Source of the DNA: Heliocidaris erythrogramma
Lineage: Eukaryota > Echinodermata > Echinoidea > Camarodonta > Echinometridae
Reading direction: 5' to 3'
DNA length: 64,000 bases
Assembly: GCA_025617745.1 (NCBI GenBank)
Contig: CM046856.1
Coordinates: 48,922,873-48,986,872 of the forward strand
Of this stretch, positions 25,123 to 37,283 are shown one piece after another; the stretch's first letter is position 1, and each line of letters starts with the position of its first letter. A model generated the notes under the pieces. The model did not search any database. It had not been told where the DNA came from and saw nothing but the letters and a program-made list of their open reading frames with translations. The position numbers and the translations under genes are program-made.

Positions 25123-26436
25123 TCTGCTTTTGATGTCATGCATGTAAACAAAGCTTAAGGCCTCTGTGTTTGGTCACCGAGTTTGGAAGTTAAAAGTGTG
25201 TGGGATAAATCATCTAAATCATTCAGAAGTCTTATACCATGTTGAGTATTGTGTGCATGAACATGCATGCATGCAGGATTGGAAGCCAAACCATGGATCT
25301 ACATCTACATTCTCAGAACACCCAATGACTTAAAGCTTATTGTGAATTTTAGTGATGGAACTGTATTTTGAGAGGAACTGTCTGAAAATAATTCTAAATA
25401 GTCTATCATGTAGTATTTTCAGTTTTTGTGAACAATGTAAAGAAAAGGCACTAGAAATCACATTTACTGAAACCATTGTTCCATTAACCCGATGACTACT
25501 GAATTTTGTAATTCCCATAGGTTTAATACAGGGATTACTCAGTTCCCATAGACAAAGGGTTAACACTTGAAATACGATCATGATAATTTCCAGCTTGGCA
25601 CAATACTCAGCTATAGTATCCTTTCCTTCTTATCAGTTTGCATTGATTTGATTTGCTTTCTTTGCAGTCTTCAACATTTAATGTTTGATTCGGTGAGGTT
25701 TTATTTTCCGTCATGACCAGTACGACAACTCAAGATCACCTTTAACATAGTGACTTTATACGTAGTCTACCAGAGCATAGTTCATTGTGAGAGAATGTGC
25801 TGAGGGGATGAAATAGGGTATGAATGAAAGCTCCATATAGTCCGGGGTCAGAAAGGGGGCATAGTGAGCACCCCAATAGGTGTCTGAACACCCCTCAATA
25901 GAATCATTACACCATGAAGGATCAATTTAATGCAATATTAAACCCTTTCAAGAAGTTCACATTCATCAGCTATTTTCAGGAATTCCGACCATCGCAGAGT
26001 TCAATCCTGCCCGCCAGTGCTTTGAACGATCCCCAAAATAGGTCATGCCGGGAACAAATTAGTACAAAACTCACAGAATTGTGTTAATAATGGTTTTATA
26101 AGGTGCTATACCATATCCATTTATATCAATTGGTGTTTTTTGTGGATTTTAAAAGACTGCAAGAATATTTGTTTTTGTGGTCGTTTATGAGGTGCTGAAA
26201 CGCTGGCTAATTTCACGCTTGGTTTGATGTTAGGCTTAGGAATCGGAAGTCGTCAGTTTTCAGCTTGCTTCAAAATGCAACCAACTGGCCGTCCGGAGGG
26301 AGTTTGTTTTATGGCATTGATGATGGAATATTAATACCTTTCTCCTCTTGGTATCTGATTGAAGTTCTGTTTCTCTTCCTCTAAATCTGTTTTGGCCAGC
26401 TGGCGTAGGAGTTCTCTTTCTGTTCTTTCTCCTATA
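25123..26436. other. Non-coding sequence
   Basis: The dispersed-repeat fragment at about 25490-25560 pairs with 5440-5530 in inverse orientation. No supported gene. Confidence 0.4.
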
Positions 26437-26437
26437 G

Positions 26438-26579
26438 GGTATACAGAGACCTATCGATCCAGACCTATTCCTACTTACAGAAAAAGGATAACCTGTTGGA
26501 TACTAAGAATGAGAAACTGGGGCTGGAGTTTTTGGAAAATGCACGTTATACCACAGTCAAATTGTACCGGACGGGTTAA
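26438..26579 (+). CDS. Unassigned exon-like open segment
   Basis: After a pyrimidine-rich TTTCTCCTATAG, the frame starting at 26439 stays open for 46 codons (VYRDLSIQTYSYLQKKDNLL, then a Lys/Glu/Leu-rich stretch with KNEKLGLEFLENARYTT) before a TAA at 26577. The composition is protein-like (charged, few Cys) and unlike surrounding chance frames. I recognise no family. It could be a terminal exon, a decayed retrocopy or chance. No linked exon was identified, and the phase does not tie it to the collagen gene. Confidence 0.2.
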
Positions 26580-26640
26580 ATGGTTTGAAAACTTGTAATT
26601 TTATGAAATTCATTTGAAGTTATTATACATGTACAAGGCC

Positions 26641-26845
26641 TACTAAAACCAGAAACTTTTGTTTACATGGAACATTTGCAAATTTTGTGAGTGGTTTGCA
26701 AAAGTTCATGCTGCAAAATCAATGAATCAAAAAGTAACAGAACACCGATTGTGTGCGATGCGCAAAAGTTTCTTGATGCAAAAATGGCAGCTGTTTATAC
26801 ATTTCCCCAAAATTTCATGTTGCAAAAGTTTCTAGTTTATCATTA
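26641..26845. mobile_element. CCAGAAA-ended MITE copy
   Basis: The left end is TACTAAAACCAGAAACTTTT and the right end AAAGTTTCTAGTTTATCATTA. The interior has several GCAAAAGTTTCTTGATGCAA-type words. Confidence 0.6.
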
Positions 26846-27005
26846 GTTCTGCTGAAAACATGGAACAGGGCATTATACATTTTTTCAAATGCATTGGATC
26901 AGCTCAGTTTGAGATATAAGGAACCCCCATGAAGAATGACATCATCCCTATGCTTTCCATGTTTACATTAATGCCTATCATGGGCATACCAACAGAGAAG
27001 TGATA

Positions 27006-28314
27006 CAGTCAAACCTGTCTTAGCGGCCACCTGTCTATAGCGGCCACCTGCTTATAGCGGCCACCAAAAAATCCCCCGCAGGAAATTACTGTGTTGTAGA
27101 CCCTGCATATAGCGGTCACCTGCCTAACGCGGCCAGCGGCCACCCATTATGTATCCCTCGGACAATATCTGACCGCGTATAGCGGCCACTAATATCGAGT
27201 TGAGCCGTAGCTTCATGCACAAAAAAGTAGTTTTTGCCATAGGCGCGATGTGTTTACCGAGTCCTAGCTCAGTCACACTCTCGCACAAACATCGTGAATA
27301 GATTCTACAATGGCCATGAAGATCTAATAGTTTCACCACATTGCCGACTGATTAGAGATTAAAAGTCTTTTTAGTAAGAATTAAGCACTAGTATTGTTCG
27401 TTTACGTAATCTTCGCACCATCCAGCTGCAATCCCCTGCACTTTAGTTGTATTGTTCTCCTAAGCTATCGCGGTCGGCATTGCATTGATATGATCGCCAT
27501 TGCGCAATAGCACAGGCTCGTTCACTTCAATATAATTTTGTATTTTTAAAAGATTTATAAAAAAAAAAATTAAAGCGTTAAAACTTTTGAAAAAAATAAT
27601 AAAGGAGTGATTTTTTTAGAAAGTGAAAATAATAAAATACTACCCAAGTATTATTTTTTTTAAAGATCAATAAGGACGATTTCATGTACGAGAGATTGTC
27701 CTGCTGAAAAACGGCGTGAAAACTCGACTCGGATCGTCCACCGGCGCGGCGGTCCAGGCCATTGTCGACGTTCGCACTTTCGACGAATGCAAGCGAGCAC
27801 CTTCTATCGCCTGTTCTCAAAAACAGTTAAAACTTCTTTTAAACCATTCAAAAGGCAAATATTTATTGAATGAAAATTGATTGCACGATTTTATTCAAAA
27901 GATAAACTTATTATTGTAATTTTTTGACAGGAAGCAAAAGCATGATTAGACATCGTTTTTAGACTATAAAAATCAAGAACAGCAGTCTACCGCGGGTGGT
28001 ACGTACGTGGTAATTTGAGGGAAAATTCATTTTACACAGATTACTCGTATATCTATTGTTTTTCTCATTTATTGACAACAAAGCATATTATTATAGCATT
28101 TATATATCATATGACATGTTTTACGTCAAATCTGTTGATCTATGGCTTGTTTTCCTAAGTGATATATATGGATGCATGTACACTAACTTTGTTACGTGTA
28201 CAGTGTATGTGCAAAAAAATAAAAATGGCCGCCGACCTGTCTATAGCGGCCACCTGTCTATAGCGGCCACTTTTTCCGTTTCCCTTCGGTGGCCGCTATA
28301 GACAGGTTTGACTG
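27006..28314. mobile_element. pogo/Tigger-like non-autonomous DNA transposon (1,309 bp)
   Basis: The left end CAGTCAAACCTGTCTTAGCG and the right-end complement CAGTCAAACCTGTCTATAGC are bounded by TA on both sides (27004-27005 and 28315-28316), the duplication of Tc1/mariner and pogo elements. The motif TAGCGGCCAC recurs about five times near the left end (27020-27190) and twice near the right, like an array of transposase-binding sites. The interior is longer than a typical MITE but shows no DDE transposase frame, so it is probably a deletion derivative mobilised in trans. Confidence 0.85.
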
Positions 28315-28321
28315 TAAATTC

Positions 28322-28396
28322 ATCTGTTGAGAGTCCAAAGGGTATTATCTCTGTGTATTTGTATACAAGTTAATGCCCTTCTGGCTCTCAACAGAG
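28322..28396 (-). repeat. Dispersed hairpin repeat copy, reverse orientation
   Basis: The arms are TTGAGAGTCCAAAGGGTATT and AGTTAATGCCCTTCTGGCTC. The loop contains CTCTGTGTATTTG, the complement of the usual loop, so this copy is inverted relative to copy 1. It lies eight bases outside the pogo-like element. Confidence 0.75.
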
Positions 28397-29833
28397 ACTG
28401 TTTCAACAGAGTGTATCACCCCGAAGCATCCCATGATCCTCTCTGTCTTTTCTCTGTGTCGTCATCTGCGAGAGGAGACTGACACCCCGTCCCCATCAGC
28501 AAGCCTTGGTGTGTATATTGTAGCTGTCATGTCGTGTAAATACTGGATAGTAATACCATGGCAAAATGTAAATAAGCATGGACCACACACAAGCTTGGTT
28601 TCATAATGAAGAGAAAAGATCCTGGAAGGGTGACTGGATAAGTTCATCTAACTTTTGATTGTTCAAATAAAAATGTAAAGTCCAGAAGAATAGCCTGATT
28701 GAACAAGGATATACAGGGAACCCTTGTCGAGTACCTCATGACGATTGAAGGGATACGGAATAGCTGACTTAACTGGTTAGACCAGAGATCCAAGCAATGT
28801 TGGGTTTGAAACCAAGTAGATCATTTGAGCAGAGAAGTATCCATCAGTGTGCTAGTCCTTTGGATAGGATGTAGAACATAAGTCCACAGGTTGCTATCTA
28901 TAATTTTGATGCATTCTCGGCACCCATAATGAAATAGAAACCACACCTATTGTATGAGCTTTGTTGCTTGCAATGGAAGTCACAGAAGTACCCATATGGT
29001 TATCATTGAGAACATACAATAGAAATTTAGGTGTACAAATAGTATGAAAATATTCTGTAATGTTAACCAAGGATATTAACAATTTCTAATGGAAGAGGAA
29101 GAATAGGTGAGAGTAACTATTATTCTCTCACAGTAGCAGTAACATACATGTAGATCTATATCCACTTTGTTTTCATGAAGTCTACGTGATATTCTAAGCA
29201 TTTTTATCCACATTTTCTTGTAATGAACATACTAATGTTAAACTGGCAAGGTTAGTACGTAAAGGTAAGAATTGATCAGATCCACATCTTGATGAAATTT
29301 ATCTTTGAATAACTGGGCATATTTGCAGAGGACAGTGCAGAGAACTCTTTGCCTTTCACCATAGAAAAGAATGAATAGAAAACTTATTAGGTGGGATGTG
29401 CTAAGCTACTTGTTGTTAATTCTGAATTTTTGTTGAATGATTCTTGTAATAAAAAGTAACACCTTGTAAGATTAAAACCCAGAAATTTCAGTAAGTAGGT
29501 TAATCTTTATTTTACAAGCAGGGAGGTGTTTTCAAGATTTCTCCAGGCAATATCCTAATCTCATCTGAAAGCGGATAAGAGTGGGTGTATATATAGGAAA
29601 CTGTTTTGGTGGGCAGAGAATAATACGGGGGCAAAAATTACAAATGACGATTGATTTGGAGCGAGTTGTAGATATAAATCAGTGCACCGGAGAGGTTTCT
29701 GTAATCTTTTCTTTGTTGTTAGGGATTACAGCTTGAAATTGGGAGTGGTGATTGTGAATTGGAATTTTTTATATAGGGTAATCATGAGATATTGATAATA
29801 GTATCATGTGGGCATGCAATACTTATAAAAAGA
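28397..29833. other. Non-coding sequence
   Basis: No supported gene or repeat boundary was seen. Confidence 0.4.
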
Positions 29834-29908
29834 AAGAGAGCCATAAGGGCATTCGGGCATATATAATAATTCAACATAGGGTTAATGCCCTTCTAGTTCT
29901 TCATGGAC
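29834..29908 (+). repeat. Dispersed hairpin repeat copy heading a half-copy array
   Basis: Arms AGAGCCATAAGGGCATTCGG and GGGTTAATGCCCTTCTAGTT. Confidence 0.7.
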
Positions 29909-30192
29909 AATATTTCAGCAGGGCATCTTCAGTTTGCTAACCTCAATCATTGAACATAAGTTTAATAATGCCTTTCAGGCTTGCAAGAGACGTTATGTTT
30001 GGCAGGACATAAAACATAGTCAACATGCTTACTTTATGACATGCATTAATGCAGAGTTAATGCCCTTCTAGCTCTAAGCAGACATTATGTTTGTCAAGAC
30101 ATCTTCATCATGCTAATATTAATTAATGCCCTTCTGGCATTCAACAGATGATAAGTTTGGCAGGACAATTTTCATCTGCTAACATTAATGAT
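29881..30192 (+). repeat. Tandem array of hairpin right arms
   Basis: Four successive units start with xTTAATGCCCTTCTxGC-like arms at about 29881, 29960, 30056 and 30122. Each is followed by a diverged spacer with GACATTATGTTTGxCAxGAC and ATCTTCATCxTGCTAA words. The spacing varies from 66 to 96 bp. Confidence 0.7.
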
Positions 30193-30480
30193 TTGGCGGA
30201 TGCTTGTATTATTGATGATGAATCAGCATCGAAGTAAGAAAATTAAAATGAAGAGGAAATATGATTGAAAGCAGAAGGCCTTTACTGAAGATGACATGTT
30301 GCTTCTAATGTTGCACAATGATGATGAACAGTTTCCTGTCTCCTGTCTGTGATAGACTATTTCTGTCTTCCCCTGATTCTTCTTTCTCATTTCACTCTTT
30401 GACCTCTTTGTTTATCTCTGTCCTTTTTCACCTTTTCCGGACCTCCTGTTTCCTCATTATGTCACTTCTATTATGTTACA
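30193..30480. other. Non-coding sequence
   Basis: Nothing recognised before the CT-rich tract. Confidence 0.35.
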
Positions 30481-30760
30481 TATATCTTACTCTCTCCCTG
30501 TCTCTCTTTCTCTGTTTCTCTGTCTCTCCCTCTCTCTGTCTCTCTGTCTCTCTGTCTCTCCTCTCTGTCTCTCTGTCTCTCCTCCCTGTCTCTCTGTCTC
30601 TCTCTTTCCCCTCTCTCCCTCCCTCCCTCTCTTTGTATCTTTCCCTCCCTCTCTCTGTATCTTGTCTCTGTCAGTCTCCCTCCCTATCTCCACCTCTATC
30701 TCCACCTCTATCTCCCTCCCTATCTCCACCTCTATCTCCACCTCTATCTCATTCTCGCTC
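30481..30760. repeat. Pyrimidine-rich (CTCTGT/CTCC) minisatellite tract
   Basis: Repeated CTCTGTCTCTCTGTCTCTC units are followed by CTATCTCCACCTCTATCTCC units. Open frames of 132-156 codons across it are compositional. Confidence 0.9.
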
Positions 30761-30949
30761 TCTTATGCTTTCTCTATCTATCTGTTAAACCTACCTATAT
30801 TATTTCCTATGATTTTGGCCCAGTCTGTATACATCACAGCACTTTCACTTGTGTCTTTCTCTACTCAATAATATTTCTCCTTTTTTTTGTATTTTCTTTT
30901 CCTCAGCTTTTTTCCCTCCTCCAAGCCTTCTTTCATTTGAAAACCAAAC

Positions 30950-31116
30950 TACTGTAAAACCAGACGCCTTTGCAAGATAAAACTGCTATAAATGCTTTGT
31001 GATAGTAATTTGTGCAGCAAGACACTTCCACATTGCAAAAAAACCCTCATTTCAGGCAAGAAACTTTAGCAAAACTGGACCACGTACGGAATTGGCAAGT
31101 TTCTGTTTCCACAGTA
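30950..31116. mobile_element. CCAGAAA-ended MITE copy
   Basis: The left end TACTGTAAAACCAGACGCCT is the imperfect complement of the right end GTTTCTGTTTCCACAGTA, with the familiar GCAAGAxACTT words inside. Confidence 0.65.
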
Positions 31117-33925
31117 TACAATGTACTCTCAATTGGTGACCTGTCACTACCTTGTTCATTACGATTCAAAACTTAATTTTACAATGTAAACTAACACTTT
31201 ATCTGCCAAAGCAATCAAGCACCCTTGTAAATTAGAATTTACAAAGGAAATAAAACAACAAGCTAACTGGACTCCATTTTGCCAGGCAGCCAGCCTCATT
31301 TGTCTCGTTTGTAGTTCCGCCTTTAAATGATCAGCAGTAGTACGTTGGTGTTAGTATGTGACATTTGTGGATCAGGGGTTGGTAGAAGGGTTAATTTAAT
31401 AATGACGACAGCCTCTTTTCACTTCAAACTACCGCATTTTCATCTTCCTACACAGATGATTGGGCGGGTTATTATAACTATGCGGTATTGAGTGATATCT
31501 AGATTATGAACATGCCAAAGCTGATTCCAGAAGTAAACATATCAAAATAGACCAAATTATTATCGATGAAGGCACAATAAACCAGATCTTAAAGAGAGTT
31601 AGAAAAGTCACGAACAGAATATAGAAGATGATTGAAAAATGTAATCTTTGTTGTAACAATAATTTCTTTAACTTTGATATTTGAAGCCTTATCATTAATG
31701 TGAATGATGGAAATGTTGAACAAAAAATAATTTCCTACTTTCTGTGCGATTTCGAATGGAGGGGTGTATAATCATGAAAATTTTTATGGTGACTTTAATA
31801 CTGGCGTGTACTGTTTAGTTTTTGCAACATAAATTATTTATGTAATTTCACATATCTGATTGTCAAAGATCATCCCTTCCCCAATATTAGATTCATTGAT
31901 AATATCTAGAAAATTGTAAACATGCTCTTTATAATTCCATGTCATTATCAGTCAATGCTATTATCTTTGAAACAAAAATAGACTTTGGTAATAGAATGAA
32001 TAAATAGCAACAGGTTTATTCCTTGTTTTAAGACCAGGGAGGTCCCTTCTAAAACTTCTTTCCTCCCACTCGTTCTGCACTTAAGGGACTTTAACAGTTT
32101 GCTTTGGGGAACAGTTCAGTTTTAAAGCCAAAATAGAGTACCAGTAGAGTTTATATCCAACATCGTCTAACATAGGTCTACTATTACATGTATTTACTGT
32201 GCACTAAAAATATGATTTTTCAATATCTTTGATATTTTTAAATACTTCCAATTCAGATCGAGAGATGCCTGATAGTCGCAGTCATTAGTAGCATTATTAT
32301 CCCAGATTACAGTTTTTCAACAAACTATATTTCCATAATGATGTTGAGGAATGCATTATTTTGAAGGTGAATAAATACTTCATATCAAAATACCAGTGCA
32401 TAGGCTTACATGTAAGATCAACAGACATATCTCATTGAGCTACCTGTTTTGTTATGTTAGAAAATTGATAACTTTTGGAATACATCACTTTATTCATAAT
32501 TTTTATATAACCTCTGATATTGTCATGAAGATTAAAGGCAGACCAGAAAGTATACCTTCATTTGTCAGTTCACTGCAGCAAACCAAAAATTTTCAGCAGT
32601 TATGACTGTCCAAACTCCAACCCCCACCATTTTACCTAACGATTTTGTTGTCAAGGGAAATTTGTCAGACAGTCTGAAGATAGTAGTAAAAGGTCAGGGG
32701 GGTGATCCGGTCCTCAAATATGACATTTGGCTCTCCGTATTTGAGTTTCTAGTCTTATCTCGTATAATTGCATTTATTACTTTGTCAAAAGAGAGAGAGA
32801 GAGAGAGGTGAAGTGTTTATTTCAACATTTGCAGAGTACATGTGCAAATTTGCTCAAGATTATGTGAGGTGTGGATAAGTGGGCTCTTGTAGATCAATGA
32901 CAAGTAGTGAAGTGGAAGATTTGGTAGGCAGATCGAGTGCAATTCAAGATTTTGTAGTTTGATCAGCAGGATGCGTTAGTATCATGACCTTTCATGACCT
33001 CTAAGTGAATGGGATAATATTTTCAGACTACATGTATCTATATTTCAAAATTGCAAGGAGTTATAAATATATCTGTGAAAGTGAAATGGTATATCTGTGT
33101 GAGCATCATCTCTAATTGCTTGAGAGGATCATGTGGTTTCAGTGCCGCAAGTTGGGTTTTATTCCAAGTATTTTTCAAACATTTTTTCAAGCATTGCTGC
33201 TTAGTTGGATGTAGTTACAATGTAGTATACATAGGATGGGAACTTTACTTGAAAGTAGGCCTACATGTGTTTGTTGAGGAATATTTTTTTGTTGGTTGAT
33301 GCTGATTCACTGCTTTCCGGGTTGTTTCTCTGCAGTGTACACACTGATCAGTTTACACAATACAGTGTACATGTATTACTTTATTTAGGATTTGGATGAA
33401 GAAGTATTGATAAGTATTCTTTATTAAGTATAAGTATTACAGTATGAATAAGTATCTACCCAATGACATGTCCTTTGATACCTACATGAAAGACATTTCT
33501 CTTGCTGGAGGAATTTAAAATATGATTGATAATTGCTAGATTTCACTGAATCTTATCAGAAGTTTAGATCTAAGGATTCTCAAGTTAGACCTTTTCAAAA
33601 GTTTTCATTTTTTCAGTGTTTTTGAAGGAATATTATATTTGATAAATGACCTTCAAAAATATTGCAATATGACAATTTTTAGCTCCCAAAGGTTATAAAC
33701 TTTGCATCAATAAATACGGCTGTAGTGTGCAAGATTTATAGTGTCAGTTTTCTCATTTATCTCTCACACTATGAGATTGCTTTATGTTGTAAGCTTCTTC
33801 ATTTTTCATCGCTTTTGACCTTTTCTGTTCTTTAATCTCACCTTAATCCCTTTTTGATCCTTTTTGATCCTTGGGATTAATGAACAGTAGGATGGCAGAA
33901 CTAAGCACACCTGTGGTTGGTGCCA
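31117..33925. other. Non-coding sequence
   Basis: AT-rich with a (GA)n tract at about 32791-32808. No gene is supported. Confidence 0.4.
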
Positions 33926-33926
33926 G

Positions 33927-34052
33927 GATATCTGAGTCGCTAGCATTGTAACCAGAGGGGTGTGGATTAACCCCCCTTTTGATCCAACTTTGGCTATCTG
34001 ACTGGCAGTGTCACCAGAGGGGTGCAGATTGACCCCCTTTTGATCCAACTTA
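33927..34052 (+). repeat. Two-unit tandem repeat, ~64-bp period
   Basis: ACCAGAGGGGTG followed by GATTxACCCCC and TTTTGATCCAACTT occurs twice in direct succession. Confidence 0.75.
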
Positions 34053-35135
34053 GCGAGGGCAGCATGCTCTAAATGTTATAAATGGAGAGCTAATCCTCTT
34101 AGTATCATACCATGGGTAGCTAATCCCATGCATTTATATGAATTCTATAAATATAAATGACTTGATGAGATCATATATACTGACATGCCCTTCCTTACAT
34201 ATTATCAGTTTACTCATCAATAGAATATGGTTATGACCCAGTAACTGTGGTAAAAGGAGTTTGATTTGTTCTGTGTTTTACTATTTTAAGTCGGTTTCAT
34301 TGTCATTTCTGCCCTCTTTAGAATTTTCTTCTCACATTGAGCAAGCCACAACTTATTCTTCTACTGTAAAGAAGTTAAAATCCTCAAAGTTGTGAAAATA
34401 TGATTTCTGATGGTGGGTCTGTGTATTAAAAAATATATTTATTAAAAAAAAAACAAGGATGTTAAAAAAATGGTATTGGGGAAAAAATTGATCGTCCTCC
34501 ACAGCCTGTATCATGAACAAAATTTGATTATGATGAAATATAAAACTCACAGTTGGCTTTTGATGGACATGTGATAGATGATTGATGTATTCTCTTTTTT
34601 ACATGTAACTTTGAGGTTAAACATGTCTTATCTTTCTGGCTGTTCACTTCACAGTACAATAGTGAGAAAAATTTGACTAATCAAAGTGATGATAAGCTCT
34701 GAAGGAAATATAGATTGTTTTCTTATTGTAATGATTAAGTTTTCCCCATAGATAGTAGATTGCAATTCACTACATGATTAGTGGACATATATTATGTCAT
34801 AAAATATAGGGAGGAGTTGGGGGGGGGGGATAATGTACAAAACATACGGTAACGTAAACCAAAACTAGATGAACTATTATAACATCTGTTACAAAATGTC
34901 AGATGCTAAAAACACTGCCACCTACTCTATGGCAAAGCCAGGTCAGATTAATTAACCAAATTATGAATGAGATTGTCATATCAGTGATGTGGTTAATACA
35001 TTGACCTCTATCTCACCCAGCTGCAAAGGTCAAAGATCGGTCACTGAACCATACAACAATGCTCACCCAGTGTGTTGATATCTTGCCTAGATAGCACATA
35101 TCATTTTGTGGTTATTCAGTGTGGCCCTGCATTTT
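34053..35135. other. Non-coding sequence
   Basis: Poly-A and poly-G tracts only (for example G11 near 34819). No gene was seen. Confidence 0.4.
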
Positions 35136-35139
35136 GACA

Positions 35140-35228
35140 GTTGAGCACCAGAAGGACTTAAACTATTTAAACTCTGTGTTAAAGTCTATATGAATTTGAT
35201 AATGCCCTTGTGGCTCTTATAGTAGAGG
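35140..35228 (-). repeat. Dispersed hairpin repeat copy, reverse orientation
   Basis: Arms GAGCACCAGAAGGACTTAAA and ATAATGCCCTTGTGGCTCTT, with the inverted loop word AACTCTGTGTTAAAG. A further half-arm (TAATGACCCTTCTGGCTC) lies near 35609. Confidence 0.65.
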
Positions 35229-35833
35229 ACTTGTCCTTTGTTCTTTCCAGCATATATTTTGTCATATGTGTTATGAGTTATGTTACCCATAAATAAGGGT
35301 CCACACACCATTTATTTTATGTAGCCGTGCCATATCAAGGAACCAATTGTGAAAAAAATGTATGCATAATATTGAAGATACAATTAAAAGAAGGAAGACA
35401 AATTTTCCTTTCTAAAACATTCAAATACAATATCAAAATTGTGGCAACCAATGTGGAAGGGCTAAAAGCAGTGGACAGTGCATTTAGAGGTGACACACTG
35501 CCTCTAGGCTCTGGTAAAGAACAGAATTTATAAGTCAGGCATTTTTAAAAAAATTGACAAATGTAATCACAAATGATTGAAGAGGTTCTACATGACTTTC
35601 AAGTCCAGTAATGACCCTTCTGGCTCAAGTTTCAAGCTCATGTCTGAGCTGGGGCCTCAAGAGGATTAGGAGGAAATCTTAGCTCTTTGATTCTATCAAC
35701 AAACCAACACCACCTCCATTCCTAGAAGGCCTGCATCCAGATGACCTTTCACCCCAGGCCATAGTGTTTAGTGTCAACTTGGGTCAGGGAGTCATTGACT
35801 GTTTGATTGAGAAGGATGAGGGTAGGGGGCTTA

Positions 35834-36126
35834 AAGGGATACTCAACCACAGATTGTGGACGTTTTTATGCCGTGAGAGGGCACCGTGATCGTTACCTGA
35901 TCATGCCGTTGCCCCGCGGGGCGCAACTTCGGACAGACTGTTCGCGGCGCAACATGTACGCTCCGCCTGAGCTCAAACTCTTATGCGAGATTCGATCGGC
36001 TTCGTGCAGTCCGAAATGTACTCCCAGTAGTCCGACGGATGCATTCGATGCACAGACTTTGTGTATGAGTGAATGGGGCTTACGCAATCCTGACTTTCCT
36101 CACGGCTGCCCTGGTGGCGTATCCCT
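35834..36126. mobile_element. piggyBac-like MITE with TTAA target sites (293 bp)
   Basis: Ends AGGGATAC and GTATCCCT are perfect 8-bp inverted repeats with TTAA immediately outside both (35830-35833 and 36127-36130). The interior is unusually GC-rich for this window. A 107-codon + strand frame crossing it lacks any recognised domain. Confidence 0.75.
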
Positions 36127-36130
36127 TTAA

Positions 36131-36612
36131 CATAGACAGAAGCCCTGTTAGGACTCTCAGCGACAATGCCAGAGATTGGTTGAATCATTCAGGCTTTAGG
36201 ATTTCAAGATTTGCCTCTATATCCACATTGTCATGTTATCAAGCATAAAAAGGGATGAAGAGATCATCTTGTAATATTGAATAAGTGACTGAGATACAGT
36301 AATCCTCTTTTACTATAAATCTGTATGCCGAGTACCTATCAATGTTCCATGACTGAAGTCTCAATGCTTGTTCCATCTGTAAGTGTGAACAAATATAAGA
36401 TTTTGGTAGTCCAACTTATATTTCCTTGAGTTAATTATTGTGAGACGTAGAAGCTTTCCCAACACACAGAGTAATAATTTCAAGCAGAGCCTTGCTCATA
36501 GTATAAAGAAAACACATTTCACATAGAATTTTTAATGATATGACAAGCTCAGTCTAATTTTTCAATTTTTAGGCCTATGTGATAATCTGGGCATTTCATA
36601 ATTTTGAAGAGT
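36131..36612. other. Non-coding sequence
   Basis: Nothing recognised. Confidence 0.35.
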
Positions 36613-36613
36613 T

Positions 36614-36890
36614 TGAAGTATGAATAGGGTCTGAGGGGAGGACCCAAGGGGAGCTATATCTCCACACTATTTTGTTTTTTGGTCCATAAGTCAAGTTCCA
36701 AGTGTAAATGGGATCTGAGGAAAGAAACTAAAGGGACCAGTATCTCCAACCTATGTTGATGCTTCAGTCCTTTGAGACTGTTCACTTTTTCTTGGGATGT
36801 AGTAAAGTGTGAACGGGATGAGAGGAAAAAACTACCCAAAGGGACCTATATTTCCACACCATACCAATACTTGGTCCATTGATACTGTCA
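36614..36890 (+). repeat. Three-unit diverged tandem repeat
   Basis: AAGTxTxAAxxGGxTxTGAGG recurs at about 36614, 36699 and 36802, each time followed by a GGGAxC..ATxTCCAxAC block and a GGTCCATxxxxxT-like block. Spacing is 85-103 bp. Confidence 0.7.
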
Positions 36891-37201
36891 AATTGTGGTT
36901 GTGATATGTTTGTTGTGGCTGATTAAAATGTCAGAAGGGATAATGGATGGACTTTTAGAAACACACTGGACATGACCCTTGACCTTAGGTGTATGGGTCA
37001 GACTTTGGAATGTGGAATTGATGATGATGCTCAGAGAAAATAGCAGGAAACTGTCATAATTCAAAAGATTTGTAATATTTTTTTGTAACAAAGAAAATTA
37101 TAAAAGAATAAAAGTGATTTAGACCAAAGGAAAAGAGAATTGATATGATGATTTTATTCATTGAGGAACTTGTGAGTTTCTAACAGAAACTCACCAGTTA
37201 T
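36891..37201. other. Non-coding sequence
   Basis: Nothing recognised. Confidence 0.35.
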
Positions 37202-37249
37202 TGTATCCCCCGGCAGTATGCCGGAGGATACTTTGGATTCAGCAGCGTT

Positions 37250-37283
<34 letters not shown>

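Noticed and set aside
29881-30192. CRISPR-like array
   Set aside because: The repeats are diverged hairpin half-arms with related spacers in animal DNA, not identical repeats with unique spacers.
30318-30871. Open frames up to 156 codons
   Set aside because: Low-complexity CTCTGT repeat translated into Ser/Leu/Pro.
35807-36130. 107-codon + strand frame
   Set aside because: Lies almost entirely inside the TTAA-flanked MITE, has no domain, and is open because the element is GC-rich.
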